A stretch of 64,000 nucleotides of DNA from Streptomyces ardesiacus (GCF_003112575.1 NZ_BEWC01000010.1:124001-188000), one strand, 5' to 3'. Positions 24,211 through 33,383 are shown, counted from the first letter of the stretch. Made by a program: numbers and translations. The notes: generated from the sequence alone by a model not told the origin.

Positions 24211-25863
24211 TCACTTCCTGCCGCGCAATTCCCGGTAGGCGGCCACCAGCGCGGCCGTGGACGGATCGAGGCCGGGCACGTCGGCGCCCTCGGTGAGGGC
24301 CGGTTCGACGCGCTTGGCGAGCACCTTGCCGAGCTCGACGCCCCACTGGTCGAAGGAGTCGATGTTCCAGATCGCGCCCTGGACGAACACCTTGTGCTCG
24401 TAGAGCGCGACGAGCTGGCCGAGGACGGACGGGGTCAGCTCGGCGGCCAGGATCGTCGTCGTCGGGTGGTCGCCGCGGAAGGTCTTGTGCGGGACCAGTT
24501 CCTCGGGCACCCCTTCGGCGCGCACCTCGTCGGGGGTCTTGCCGAAGGCGAGGGCCTGGGTCTGCGCGAAGAAGTTGGCCATCAGCAGGTCGTGCTGGGC
24601 CTTGAGCCCCTCGCCCAGTTCGTCCACGGGCCGCGCGAAGCCGATGAAGTCCGCCGGGATCAGCTTCGTGCCCTGGTGGATCAACTGGTAGTAGGCGTGC
24701 TGCCCGTTGGTGCCGGGCGTCCCCCAGACCACCGGCCCGGTCTGCCAGTGCACCGCATTACCCTCGCGGTCCACCGACTTGCCGTTGGACTCCATGTCGA
24801 GCTGCTGGAGGTACGCCGTGAACTTCGACAGGTAGTGCGAGTACGGCAGCACCGCGTGCGACTGCGCGCCCAGGAAGTCGCCGTACCAGACGCCCAGCAG
24901 ACCCAGCAGCAACGGCACGTTGGACTCGGCGGGGGCGGTGCGGAAGTGTTCGTCGACGATGCGGAAGCCGTCGAGCATCTCGCGGAAGCGGTCCGGCCCG
25001 ATGGCGATCATCAGGGACAGGCCGATGGCCGAGTCGAACGAGTACCGGCCGCCGACCCAGTCCCAGAACTCGAACATGTTGGCCGTGTCGATGCCGAAGT
25101 CCGCGACCTTCTCGGCGTTCGTGGACAGCGCCACGAAGTGCCGTGCGACCGCGGCGTCGTCGCCGAGCGCGTCCAGCAGCCAGGTCCGGGCGGAGGTGGC
25201 GTTGGTGACCGTCTCGATGGTGGTGAAGGTCTTGGAGGCGATGACGAACAGCGTCTCGGCGGGGTCGAGGTCGCGGACCGCCTCGTGCAGGTCGGCGCCG
25301 TCCACGTTGGAGACGAAGCGGACCGTGAGCGAGCGGTCGGTGAAGGCCCGCAGCGCCTCGTAGGCCATCGCGGGGCCCAGGTCCGAGCCGCCGATGCCGA
25401 CGTTGACGACGTTCTTGATGCGCTTGCCGGTGTGCCCGGTCCACGCACCGCCGCGGACCCGGTCGGCGAAGCCGGCCATCCTGTCGAGCACCGCGTGCAC
25501 CTTGGGGACGACGTTCTCGCCGTCGACCTCGATCACCGCGTCCCGCGGGGCCCGCAGCGCGGTGTGCAGGACGGCCCGGTCCTCGGTGATGTTGATGCGC
25601 TCACCGCGGAACATGGCGTCCCGCAGCCCGAACACGTCGGTCGCCGCGGCCAGTTCCCGCAGCAGCCGCAGCGTCTCGTCCGTGACGAGGTGCTTGGAGT
25701 AGTCGACGTGGAGGTCGCCCGCACGGAGCGTCCAGCCGGTGCCGCGCCCCGGATCTGCGGCGAACAGTTCGCGCAGGCGCACCTGGCCGAGCTGCTCGCG
25801 GTGCTTGGCCAGCGCGGCCCATTCGGGCGTCTGGTGGAGCCTGGTGCGGCCGTCTGCGTTCAT
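24211..25863 (-). CDS. pgi: Glucose-6-phosphate isomerase
   Basis: A 550-aa phosphoglucose isomerase that interconverts glucose-6-P and fructose-6-P. Family signatures are VNVGIGGSDLGPAMAYEAL, FVIASKTFTTIETVTN, VWGTPGTNGQHAYYQLIHQG with the catalytic Glu/His region, and GVELGKVLAKRVEP near the end. I start at MNADGRTRLHQTPEW; a longer in-frame extension covers the probable promoter. A TAGGTT hexamer at 25913-25918 is a possible -10. Confidence 0.95.
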   Translation of the reverse strand: MNADGRTRLHQTPEWAALAKHREQLGQVRLRELFAADPGRGTGWTLRAGDLHVDYSKHLVTDETLRLLRELAAATDVFGLRDAMFRGERINITEDRAVLHTALRAPRDAVIEVDGENVVPKVHAVLDRMAGFADRVRGGAWTGHTGKRIKNVVNVGIGGSDLGPAMAYEALRAFTDRSLTVRFVSNVDGADLHEAVRDLDPAETLFVIASKTFTTIETVTNATSARTWLLDALGDDAAVARHFVALSTNAEKVADFGIDTANMFEFWDWVGGRYSFDSAIGLSLMIAIGPDRFREMLDGFRIVDEHFRTAPAESNVPLLLGLLGVWYGDFLGAQSHAVLPYSHYLSKFTAYLQQLDMESNGKSVDREGNAVHWQTGPVVWGTPGTNGQHAYYQLIHQGTKLIPADFIGFARPVDELGEGLKAQHDLLMANFFAQTQALAFGKTPDEVRAEGVPEELVPHKTFRGDHPTTTILAAELTPSVLGQLVALYEHKVFVQGAIWNIDSFDQWGVELGKVLAKRVEPALTEGADVPGLDPSTAALVAAYRELRGRK

Positions 25864-25954
25864 GTCGGACGTCAGCCTTCTTCCTTGGGTGTCCCAGCTC
25901 TCAGGCCGTTCCAACCTAAATGATCAGGAGTGAGGGCGTCCGACGGAGGCGGAA

Positions 25955-26290
25955 CTAGATCTCGCCGCGCAGCTTGGCGAGGGCCTCGGCGAGGATCGCC
26001 TCGCCGTCGGCGTCGCTGCGGCGCTCGCGCACGTAGGCGAGGTGGGTCTTGTAGGGCTCGGTGCGCGGCGGGTCCGGTGGGTTCTCGCGGTCCTGTCCGG
26101 CCGGGAAGCCGCAGCGCGGGCAGTCCCAGGTCTCCGGGACCTGGGCGTCGCTCGCGAAGCTCGGCTGTGTCTCGTGTCCGTTGGAGCACCAGAAGGAGAT
26201 GCGCAGACGCGGCGCGGACTCGCCGCGCTCGGCCTCGCCCATCGGCCCCGCCCCGACCCGGCTTCCCCGGATCGCGTTGCCACTTGCCAC
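25955..26290 (-). CDS. RNA polymerase-binding protein, RbpA family (RbpB-type paralogue)
   Basis: A 111-aa RbpA-like protein. RbpA proteins bind principal sigma factors and core RNA polymerase and stabilise the open complex. Features are the basic N-terminus (GNAIRGSRVGAGP), a zinc-ribbon-like core with Cys in SFWCSNGHE and WDCPRCGFPA, a linker, and the C-terminal sigma-interaction helix (THLAYVRERRSDADGEAILAEALAKL). From memory this locus corresponds to the second Streptomyces paralogue beside pgi and secG rather than the main RbpA. GTG start, GGGAG 8 nt upstream. Confidence 0.88.
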   Translation of the reverse strand: MASGNAIRGSRVGAGPMGEAERGESAPRLRISFWCSNGHETQPSFASDAQVPETWDCPRCGFPAGQDRENPPDPPRTEPYKTHLAYVRERRSDADGEAILAEALAKLRGEI

Positions 26291-26356
26291 GGTCGTAACT
26301 CCCTGCGTGATGGTGCCGCGAAGCGAGTCGGCGTTTCGCTTCGCTGCGAGCGCCTC

Positions 26357-26385
26357 AGTCTACGTAAGGCCCAACGCGCGTCCAG
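26357..26385 (-). promoter_or_regulatory. Promoter candidate for the RbpA-family gene
   Basis: On the minus strand CTGGAC (26380-26385) and TAGACT (26357-26362) are separated by 17 bp, giving a leader of about 60 nt before the GTG. Confidence 0.45.
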
Positions 26386-26418
26386 TGATTGGAGTTACAA
26401 GCTCCGATGCGCAGACGC

Positions 26419-26467
26419 AAGCCCCATGATAGGCCGCGCGGTGGAGCGCGTACCGGACATGGGGCTT
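26419..26467. terminator. Hairpin between secG and the RbpA-family gene
   Basis: AAGCCCCATG pairs with CATGGGGCTT (10 bp) around an inner GC-rich hairpin. It lies 48 bp downstream of the secG stop and probably ends that transcript. Confidence 0.65.
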
Positions 26468-26515
26468 TACGTGCGCGGGGTGCTGACGGGTCGGCGTGGC
26501 GGTCGACGCGACGGG

Positions 26516-26752
26516 TCAGCTGTTGGCCTTCATCAGCAGGCCGAGCACGACGATGCACGCGATCCAGAGCAGACCGACCACCACGGTGATCCGGTCGAGG
26601 TTGCGCTCGGCGACCGAGGAGCCGCCGACGGACGACTGCATGCCGCCACCGAACATGTCGGAGAGACCGCCGCCCTTGCCCTTGTGCATCAGCACCAGCA
26701 GCATCAGCAGCAGGCTGAAGACGATCAGGGCGATCGAGAACCCCAAAACCAC
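26516..26752 (-). CDS. secG: SecG preprotein translocase subunit
   Basis: A 78-aa membrane protein of the SecYEG channel. Two helices (GFSIALIVFSLLLMLLVLMH and TVVVGLLWIACIVVLGLLM) flank the conserved HKGKGGGLSDMFGGG loop. I choose the GTG at 26752 (VVLGFSIA) with AGGAAG about 11 nt upstream. The longer frame adds a Pro/Arg-rich leader that overlaps the tpiA terminator. Its position after tpiA is the usual one. Confidence 0.93.
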   Translation of the reverse strand: MVLGFSIALIVFSLLLMLLVLMHKGKGGGLSDMFGGGMQSSVGGSSVAERNLDRITVVVGLLWIACIVVLGLLMKANS

Positions 26753-26787
26753 GGCTGGACCAACTTCCTCGGATTCGGATGAACGAC

Positions 26788-26820
26788 GGGGGCACGGTGA
26801 CGGCAGGCCACCATGCCCCC
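26788..26820 (-). terminator. Hairpin between tpiA and secG
   Basis: GGGGGCA-c-GGTG pairs with CACC-a-TGCCCCC 33 bp after the tpiA stop. It may terminate or attenuate read-through into secG. Confidence 0.6.
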
Positions 26821-26853
26821 GCAAGGGTACGACGTATCGCCGCTAGCGCATAC

Positions 26854-27630
26854 TCACTGGTCGCGGAAGCGGACGATCTTGACGAACTCGTCGGCGTCCA
26901 GCGAGGCCCCACCGACCAGGGCGCCGTCGATGTCGGGCTTCGCCATGATCTCGGCGACGTTGCCGGACTTGACGGAGCCGCCGTACTGGATGCGGACCGT
27001 GTCGGCCAGCTCCTGGGAGTACAGCTCGGCGAGCTTGCCGCGGATCGCCGCGCAGACCTCCTGGGCGTCGTCGGCGCCGCAGACCTTGCCGGTGCCGATG
27101 GCCCACACGGGCTCGTAGGCGATCACGACGGTCTCGGCCTGCTCGGCCGGGAGGTCCTTCAGGCCGCCCTCGACCTGGGCGAGGGTGTGCTCGACGTGGT
27201 TGCCCGCCTCACGGACCTCCAGCTCCTCGCCGACGCACAGGATCGGGGTCAGGCCGTGCTTGTAGGCGGCCTTGACCTTGGCGTTCACGATCTCGTCGGT
27301 CTCGGCGTGGTACTGCCGGCGCTCGGAGTGGCCGACGGCCACGTACGCGCACTTCAGCTTGGCCAGCATCGGGCCCGAGATCTCGCCGGTGTAGGCGCCG
27401 CCGTCGTGCGCGGAGATGTCCTGGGCACCGTACTTGATCTTGAGCTTGTCCCCGTCGACCAGGGTCTGCACGGAGCGCAGGTCGGTGAAGGGGGCCAGGA
27501 CGGCGACCTCGACGGCCTCGTAGTCCTTGTCCGCCAGGGCGAAGGCGAGCTTCTGGACGTGGGCGATGGCCTCGAGGTGGTTGAGGTTCATCTTCCAGTT
27601 GCCCGCCATCAGCGGCGTGCGGGTGGTCAT
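26854..27630 (-). CDS. tpiA: Triosephosphate isomerase
   Basis: A 258-aa TIM-barrel enzyme. The catalytic residues are visible: Asn11 and Lys13 in AGNWKMN, His101 in AVGHSERRQ and Glu173 in IAYEPVWAIGTG. The phosphate-gripping GGSVKSGN loop is near the C-terminus. It starts 5 nt after the pgk stop, using GGAGG in the end of pgk, so the two are cotranscribed. Confidence 0.96.
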   Translation of the reverse strand: MTTRTPLMAGNWKMNLNHLEAIAHVQKLAFALADKDYEAVEVAVLAPFTDLRSVQTLVDGDKLKIKYGAQDISAHDGGAYTGEISGPMLAKLKCAYVAVGHSERRQYHAETDEIVNAKVKAAYKHGLTPILCVGEELEVREAGNHVEHTLAQVEGGLKDLPAEQAETVVIAYEPVWAIGTGKVCGADDAQEVCAAIRGKLAELYSQELADTVRIQYGGSVKSGNVAEIMAKPDIDGALVGGASLDADEFVKIVRFRDQ

Positions 27631-27635
27631 CGGGG

Positions 27636-28847
27636 TCAGTCCTCCAGTGCGGCGAGGCCGGGGAGCGTCTTGCCCTCGAGGTATTCGAGGGAGGCGCCGC
27701 CGCCGGTCGAGATGTGGCCGAATGCGTTCTCGTCGAAGCCGAGCGTGCGCACGGCGGCGGCGGAGTCGCCGCCGCCGACCACGGTGAAGCCCGGGGCGTC
27801 GACGAGGGCCTGGGCGACCGCTTTGGTGCCCTCGGCGTAGTCGGGGTGCTCGAAGACGCCCATCGGGCCGTTCCAGAAGACGGTGGCGGCGTCGGCGAGC
27901 TTCGATGCGTACAGCTTGCGGGTCTCCGGACCGATGTCCAGGCCCTCCTGGTCGGCCGGGATGGCGTCCGCGGCGACGGTGGTGGGGTTGGCCGGGGCCT
28001 TGGTCTTCAGGTCCGGGAACTCGGCGGCGACCAGGACGTCGACGGGCAGGACCAGCTCGACGCCGTTCTTCTCGGCGCGCTCGATGTACTCCTTGACCGC
28101 CGGGATCTGGTCCTCCTGCAGCAGGGAGATGCCGACCTCGTGCCCCTGGGCCTTGAGGAAGGTGTACGCCATGCCGCCGCCGATGAGGAGCCGGTCGGCC
28201 TTGCCGAGGAGCTGGTCGATGACGGCGAGCTTGTCGGAGACCTTGGCACCGCCGAGGGCGACCACGTACGGGCGCCGCACGTCGTCGGTGAGCTTCTTCA
28301 GGACGCCGACCTCGGTGGCGATCAGGTACCCGGCGTAGTGCGGGAGCCGCTTCGGCAGGTCGAAGACCGAGGCGTGCTTGCGGTGCACCGCGCCGAAGCC
28401 GTCGCCGACGTAGACGTCCGCGAGGCCGGCCAGCCTGTCGGCGAAGGCGGCGCGCTCGGCGTCGTCCTTGCTGGTCTCGCCGGCGTTGAAGCGCAGGTTC
28501 TCGATGACGGCCACCTGGCCGTCGGCGAGGCCGGAGACGGCGGTCTCGGCGGAGGTGCCGACCGTGTCCTCGGCGAAGGCGACGTCGGCGCCGAGCAGTT
28601 CACCGAGGCGGGCGGCGGCCGGGGCGAGGGAGAAGGCGGGGTCCGGGGCGCCCTTGGGGCGGCCCAGGTGCGAGGCCACGATCACGCGGGCGCCCGCGTC
28701 GGCCAGCGCCTTGACGGTGGGCACCACGGCGCGGATGCGGCCGTCGTCGGTGATGGTGGTGCCGTCCAGCGGGACGTTCAGGTCGGCGCGGACGAAGACG
28801 CGCTTGCCCGCGACGCCTTCGGAGAGCAGTTCGTCGATCGTCTTCAA
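27636..28847 (-). CDS. pgk: Phosphoglycerate kinase
   Basis: A 403-aa two-domain kinase that makes ATP from 1,3-bisphosphoglycerate. Typical segments are KRVFVRADLNVPLDG, ASHLGRPKG, GDGFGAVHRKHAS and the C-terminal nucleotide motif FTVVGGGDSAAAVRTLG with GHISTGGGASLEYLEG. It starts with TTG, with AGGAG 6 nt upstream. A hairpin separates it from gap, and TAGGAT (28878-28883) is a plausible -10, so pgk-tpiA may have its own promoter. Confidence 0.96.
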   Translation of the reverse strand: MKTIDELLSEGVAGKRVFVRADLNVPLDGTTITDDGRIRAVVPTVKALADAGARVIVASHLGRPKGAPDPAFSLAPAAARLGELLGADVAFAEDTVGTSAETAVSGLADGQVAVIENLRFNAGETSKDDAERAAFADRLAGLADVYVGDGFGAVHRKHASVFDLPKRLPHYAGYLIATEVGVLKKLTDDVRRPYVVALGGAKVSDKLAVIDQLLGKADRLLIGGGMAYTFLKAQGHEVGISLLQEDQIPAVKEYIERAEKNGVELVLPVDVLVAAEFPDLKTKAPANPTTVAADAIPADQEGLDIGPETRKLYASKLADAATVFWNGPMGVFEHPDYAEGTKAVAQALVDAPGFTVVGGGDSAAAVRTLGFDENAFGHISTGGGASLEYLEGKTLPGLAALED

Positions 28848-28877
28848 GAGGGCTCCTGGGTTCTCGGATCGCTCGTG

Positions 28878-28883
28878 ATCCTA
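28878..28883 (-). promoter_or_regulatory. Putative -10 of pgk-tpiA
   Basis: TAGGAT on the minus strand, 31-36 nt upstream of the pgk TTG and downstream of the gap terminator. The -35 is not obvious. Confidence 0.35.
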
Positions 28884-28910
28884 CGAGGGCTGGTCGAGGC
28901 GGACGCGGCG

Positions 28911-28950
28911 CAGGGCCCGGACGGCGCGACCGTGCGCCGTCCGGGCCCTG
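28911..28950 (-). terminator. Terminator between gap and pgk
   Basis: A 17-bp perfect stem (CAGGGCCCGGACGGCGC and its complement) with a 6-nt loop, 32 bp after the gap stop. Confidence 0.85.
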
Positions 28951-28981
28951 CTGCCGCATCGAGGTGCCGTGCTGAAGTCGA

Positions 28982-29992
28982 TCAGAGCTGGTTGCCGACG
29001 AAGACCGTGAGGTCGACGAGGCGGTTCGAGTAGCCCCACTCGTTGTCGTACCAGCCGAGGATCTTCACCGACTTGCCCTCCTGGACCATGGTCAGGGAGG
29101 AGTCGAAGGTGCAGGAGGCCGGGTCGCCGGTGATGTCCGAGGAGACGATCGCGTCCTCGGTGTAGAAGAGGATGCCCTTGAGGTCGCCGTCGTCGGCGGC
29201 CTTCTTGAACGCGGCGTTGACCTCGTCCTTGGTGACCTCGCGCTGGAGCTCCACGACGAGGTCGGTGGCCGAGCCGGTCGGGACCGGGACGCGCATCGCG
29301 ATGCCGTCGAGCTTGCCCTTGAGCTGCGGCAGGACCAGCGCGGTGGCCTTGGCGGCGCCCGTGGTGGTCGGGATGATGTTCTCCGCGGCGGCACGGGCGC
29401 GGCGCAGGTCCTTGTGCGGGAAGTCCAGGATGCGCTGGTCGTTCGTGTACGCGTGGACCGTCGTCATCAGGCCCTTGACGATGCCGAAGTTCTCGTCGAG
29501 GACCTTCGCCATCGGCGCCACACAGTTGGTGGTGCAGGAGGCGTTGGAGATGACGTGATGGTTCGCCGGGTCGTACTTGTCCTGGTTGACGCCCATCACG
29601 ATGGTGATGTCCTCGTCCTTGGCCGGGGCCGAGATGAGGACCTTCTTCGCGCCGCCCGCGATGTGCTTCTCGGCGTCGGCCTTCTTGGTGAAGATGCCGG
29701 TCGACTCGATCACGACGTCGACGCCCAGCTCGCCCCAGGGGATGTCGGCCGGGTTGCGCTCGGAGAGGACCTTGATGGTCTTGCCGCCGACGGTGATGGT
29801 GTCCTCGGTGTGCGTGACCTCCTGCTTGAGGCGGCCGAGGATGGTGTCGTACTTCAGCAGGTGGGCGGTGGTCGCGGTGTCACCCAGGTCGTTGACAGCC
29901 ACGATCTCGATGTCCGCACCCTGCTCCAGCAGCGCGCGGAAGTAGTTACGACCGATGCGGCCAAAGCCGTTGATGCCTACGCGGATCGTCAC
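28982..29992 (-). CDS. gap: Glyceraldehyde-3-phosphate dehydrogenase (NAD type)
   Basis: A 336-aa GAPDH. The Rossmann motif is VGINGFGRIGRNYFR; Asn34-Asp35 (AVNDLGD) favours NAD. The catalytic Cys153 is in SNASCTTNC, and His180 is in MTTVHAYTND. GTG start with GAGGAG 8 nt upstream; a 62-residue upstream extension is rejected as non-conserved. It heads the gap, pgk-tpiA, secG arrangement. Confidence 0.96.
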   Translation of the reverse strand: MTIRVGINGFGRIGRNYFRALLEQGADIEIVAVNDLGDTATTAHLLKYDTILGRLKQEVTHTEDTITVGGKTIKVLSERNPADIPWGELGVDVVIESTGIFTKKADAEKHIAGGAKKVLISAPAKDEDITIVMGVNQDKYDPANHHVISNASCTTNCVAPMAKVLDENFGIVKGLMTTVHAYTNDQRILDFPHKDLRRARAAAENIIPTTTGAAKATALVLPQLKGKLDGIAMRVPVPTGSATDLVVELQREVTKDEVNAAFKKAADDGDLKGILFYTEDAIVSSDITGDPASCTFDSSLTMVQEGKSVKILGWYDNEWGYSNRLVDLTVFVGNQL

Positions 29993-30119
29993 GAACCGAT
30001 CTCCTCGTTGGTACGCCGGCCCGATGTGCCGGCGAGCTGTATTTGGGATGTCCCCGACCACCTCCGACCCTACCTCTCCACGGCGGCGGGGGTGACATCG
30101 AGACGGCCCATACCCGGCA

Positions 30120-30157
30120 GGGCGGTCCGTACCCGTCAGTAGAGGTACGGACCGCCC
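30120..30157 (-). terminator. Hairpin between the M14 peptidase gene and gap
   Basis: A 14-bp perfect stem (GGGCGGTCCGTACC / GGTACGGACCGCCC) with a 10-nt loop, 63 bp after the peptidase stop and 128 bp before gap. It insulates gap from the upstream gene. Confidence 0.8.
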
Positions 30158-30219
30158 CGGGCGACGGGGACCGATCACCCGATTTCGCTACACCGGTCCA
30201 GTCCCCCGCATACCGGAAT

Positions 30220-33189
30220 TCACTCGTTCAGGGCACGCAGCGCCTGCCGGACCAGTGCCGCGCGGGCGGCCGGTTCGGCGAGGTGCTCCAGGCCGAAGCC
30301 GAGCAGCACGGTGTCGTCCGTGGTGACGGCGGCGTAGGTCTGGAACAGGGTTCCGGTGCGGGTCCAGTCCTTGAGGACGGCGGGGCTGCCCGCGGGCGGA
30401 CCGGCGGCGCGCCAGGCGCCGAGCGAGGTCTCGAACCCCTCGGTCTGCGTCGCCGTGCCGCCGACGACCAGGGAGGCCTCGTCGGCGAGGACGCCGCGTC
30501 CGCCGCTGCCGGGGTCGGTGACGTACGCGATCGAGACGTCCACGGACTTCCCGGCGTAGGCACTCAGGTCGAACTCGGTCTGCTTCCAGCCGCCGGAGGA
30601 GCCGGTGAGGCTGTTCCAGCGGCCGGTGGTTCCGGTCGCGGCGCAGCCCTCGTCGGACAGGGTCAGGTAGTGCGCCAGCCAGGGGTGCCCGGCCAGGTAG
30701 AACCCGGCCGCGCACTCGGCGGGCACGGCCGTGCCGGTGGCGCCGTTCGCCTCGGGCAGCGTGGTCCAGTCGTCGGCACCGGTGGTGTGCGCCTCGACCA
30801 GGGCGTGGTCGTAGCCGCGCTCGGTGTCCCACAGCAGGTGGGTGCGGAGCGTGGGCCGGTCGGCGGCGGTGACGCCGGTGAGGTCCACGGTGCGGGTGAG
30901 GCGCTTGTAGGCGTCGTCGGTGTGGACGGCGGCGGCCATCCACTCCCCCGCGTAGGGCCCGTACGGGTTGACGGTCCCGTCGAACTTCCCGGCGCCCGCG
31001 CTCGCGAACTGCGGGTAGGTGCCGGGGTCGAGTTCGTCGGAGGTCACGCTGTAGGCGCCGGCGGCGTCCAGCGGGTTGCCGGGGGCGTCGCCGAGGGGGC
31101 CGCCCGTCCTGCGGAGCCCGCCGGAGCCGGTGAACCCGGTGGCGCCGGAGGTGGCGGTGCGGGTGTAGGCGCCCAGGTAGTACTGGCTGAAGTCGTCGGA
31201 GAGGGTGCCGCCGCCGAGGTCGACGTCGCCGCCGGCCTGCTCGCCCGCCTCGACGAGCTTGCCCCCTTCGTTGAGGAAGGCGCGCAGCTGGAGCTGGGTG
31301 GCGTTGCCGGGCACCGCGGCGCCGGTGTAGTGGACGACGGTGTCGAAGTGGCCGAGGACGCCGAGCGCGTCGGGGGTGCCCTGGGCGGCGACGTCCCAGA
31401 CGGCGGCGCGGTGGCCGTTGGCCTTGAGCGCGTCCACGTACGTCTGCGTCTGCGTGGCCTTCGCGCCCTCCTCGGCGACGACGAGGACGTCGGCGCGGGG
31501 ACGCTCGGCGACCGTGTACGTGAAGTGCCGGCTCTCGGTGCGCCTGCCGTGCCGGTCGTGGCCCCGCGGCGTCTCGCCGGAGAACCAGACCTCGACGCGG
31601 TCGCCGGGGGCGGCGCCCCTGACCTCGGCCCGGTACTCGTCGAAGTGGAGGTTGTCCTCACCGCCGTAGCGCTCACCGCCCCGCCAGGGCCGCAGTGCCG
31701 TCTCGTGCGTGCGTCCGCCGTTGACGCGGTACCTCAGTTCCTTGTCGCGCACGGACTTGCGGACGACGACGGAGACCTCCTGGCCGGCGCCGCGGGCGTA
31801 GGAGGTGGTGAAGGGGGCCGGGGTGAAGTCGGCGGCGTCCAGGCCGACCGAGGAGGAGGGCCGGTCGGGGTGGGCGGCGGTCTCGGCGACGGAGAGCGCG
31901 AAGGGGACGTTCTTGGCGAACTCCTGCTGGATCAGCTTCTCGTCGTCGGGGAAGGTGAAGCCCGACCGGCAGTCCCGCGCGTTCCACCGGTCGTCGGGGT
32001 CGGCGTCGGAGGCGGTCTGGCAGGTCGACATCTCCGGGGTGAACATCGCCATGCCGTTGACGTTGGCCGCGTGCCCGTCGGCCTCGCCGTTGGTCGTGTA
32101 CAGCTCCGAGGAGACCTGCGGGTGGTAGCCGGGGATCGCGGAGTTGTCGGGGGTGCCGGCGAGCGCCTTGTAGAGGACGTCGTCCGGGGTGCCGGTGGCC
32201 ACCTGCCAGCCGACGCCGTAGAGGAGGAGTTCGGCGGCGGAGTGGTAGTTGATGCCGTACGTGAAGCCGATCCGCTTCTGGAAGGCGTCCAGCGCCTTGG
32301 TCTCGGGCTCGGAGCCGGGGCTCGCGCCGCGGTAGGTCTCGCTGGTGGGATTGGGGGACGAGCCCTCGTCGTCGTAACCCCACTTGTAGGCGAAGTTGCG
32401 GTTGAGGTCGACGCCGTCGCCGGTGCCGATGGTGCCGTCGCCGTTGACGTCGCGGAGGTTCTTGCGCCACAGGCGGGTGTCGGCGCTCTCGAAGGTGTAG
32501 TCGTAGCCGTCGGGATTGGCCGACAGGACGAACCACAGCTCGGTGGAGTCGACGATCTTCCTGATCCGCCGGTCCTTCTCGTAGGTGTCCAGGTAGTGGT
32601 GCATCAGCCGCCGGGTCATCTCCGGGGTGATCCACTCGCGTGCGTGCTGGTTGGACATGTAGAGGACCGAGGGCCGGGAGCCGTCCTCGGACTTCTTCGC
32701 CTGCTTGGTGAGCTTGAGTGCCAGGATGTCCTGGCCCCGCACGGTCTTCCCGATGGAGACGACCTTGGTGAGACCGGGGTTCTCCCGTGCGGTGCGCAGG
32801 ATCTCCTCGCGCAGACCGCCGCTGCCGCCGTAGGGGCGGAAGACGCCGTCGGCGGCGCTCGCGACGCGCTCGGCGGCCTGCGCGGACAGGGTGTGCTCGG
32901 TGAGGCCGACGCCCTGCTTCTCCAGCGCCGCGGCCTGCTTCTCGGTGAGGTGGAGCTCGACGGCGGCCGTACCGCGGCCGGGTACCCGCTCGCCGAGTTC
33001 GTGGCCGTCCTGGCCGGCCGCCAGCAGCAGGGGGACCTGCTCCCTGGTGACGTCGGCGCGGAAGACCTTCACTTCGTCCGCGTCCGGGGTGACCGGATCC
33101 GCGGGCTGTGCCCGGGCTGCGGGTGCGAAGCCCGCCGCGCCGATCAGGAGCGCGCCGACGGCGAGGATCGATCTCGCTCTTCGTCTCAT
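30220..33189 (-). CDS. Exported M14 zinc carboxypeptidase with large C-terminal extension
   Basis: A 989-aa secreted enzyme. The signal peptide has a positive MRRRAR start, the hydrophobic ILAVGALLIGAAGFA stretch and likely cleavage after ARA at about residue 27. A propeptide-like region leads into an M14 domain with His182-Ala-Arg-Glu185 (NQHAREW), the DLNRNF substrate motif, the third zinc His in GINYHSAAEL, and a catalytic Glu in ALSVAETAA. After about residue 460 come beta-rich domains, one resembling an immune-inhibitor-A-like segment (WKQTEFDLSAYAGKSVDVS). AGGGGG lies 4 nt before the ATG. Probably extracellular peptide scavenging. No anchor is visible. Confidence 0.9.
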   Translation of the reverse strand: MRRRARSILAVGALLIGAAGFAPAARAQPADPVTPDADEVKVFRADVTREQVPLLLAAGQDGHELGERVPGRGTAAVELHLTEKQAAALEKQGVGLTEHTLSAQAAERVASAADGVFRPYGGSGGLREEILRTARENPGLTKVVSIGKTVRGQDILALKLTKQAKKSEDGSRPSVLYMSNQHAREWITPEMTRRLMHHYLDTYEKDRRIRKIVDSTELWFVLSANPDGYDYTFESADTRLWRKNLRDVNGDGTIGTGDGVDLNRNFAYKWGYDDEGSSPNPTSETYRGASPGSEPETKALDAFQKRIGFTYGINYHSAAELLLYGVGWQVATGTPDDVLYKALAGTPDNSAIPGYHPQVSSELYTTNGEADGHAANVNGMAMFTPEMSTCQTASDADPDDRWNARDCRSGFTFPDDEKLIQQEFAKNVPFALSVAETAAHPDRPSSSVGLDAADFTPAPFTTSYARGAGQEVSVVVRKSVRDKELRYRVNGGRTHETALRPWRGGERYGGEDNLHFDEYRAEVRGAAPGDRVEVWFSGETPRGHDRHGRRTESRHFTYTVAERPRADVLVVAEEGAKATQTQTYVDALKANGHRAAVWDVAAQGTPDALGVLGHFDTVVHYTGAAVPGNATQLQLRAFLNEGGKLVEAGEQAGGDVDLGGGTLSDDFSQYYLGAYTRTATSGATGFTGSGGLRRTGGPLGDAPGNPLDAAGAYSVTSDELDPGTYPQFASAGAGKFDGTVNPYGPYAGEWMAAAVHTDDAYKRLTRTVDLTGVTAADRPTLRTHLLWDTERGYDHALVEAHTTGADDWTTLPEANGATGTAVPAECAAGFYLAGHPWLAHYLTLSDEGCAATGTTGRWNSLTGSSGGWKQTEFDLSAYAGKSVDVSIAYVTDPGSGGRGVLADEASLVVGGTATQTEGFETSLGAWRAAGPPAGSPAVLKDWTRTGTLFQTYAAVTTDDTVLLGFGLEHLAEPAARAALVRQALRALNE

Positions 33190-33302
33190 GAAACCCCCTG
33201 GGTGGGGCCTGTCCGACAGGCCTGGGTCCGCCACGGCGGCGAACAGATGCCAGGCTCATGACAGCCCATGATCGAGTCAAGGGCGCGACAAGGACACGCG
33301 AA

Positions 33303-33343
33303 GAGCCGGTGCCGGTCACCCAAGTGGGTGACGGCACCGGCTC
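33303..33343 (-). terminator. Terminator after whiA
   Basis: GAGCCGGTGCCG pairs with CGGCACCGGCTC, and TCACCC with GGGTGA, in a continuous hairpin with a short AAGT loop, 40 bp after the whiA stop. It ends the uvrC-rapZ-yvcK-whiA operon. Confidence 0.83.
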
Positions 33344-33383
33344 GTTGTCGCTGTGACGCGCGGCTGGGGCGCGGGCGGCGAGG

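Noticed and set aside
26301..26510. tRNA or small RNA between secG and the RbpA-family gene
   Set aside because: No cloverleaf or conserved tRNA arms; the structure seen is a simple terminator hairpin.
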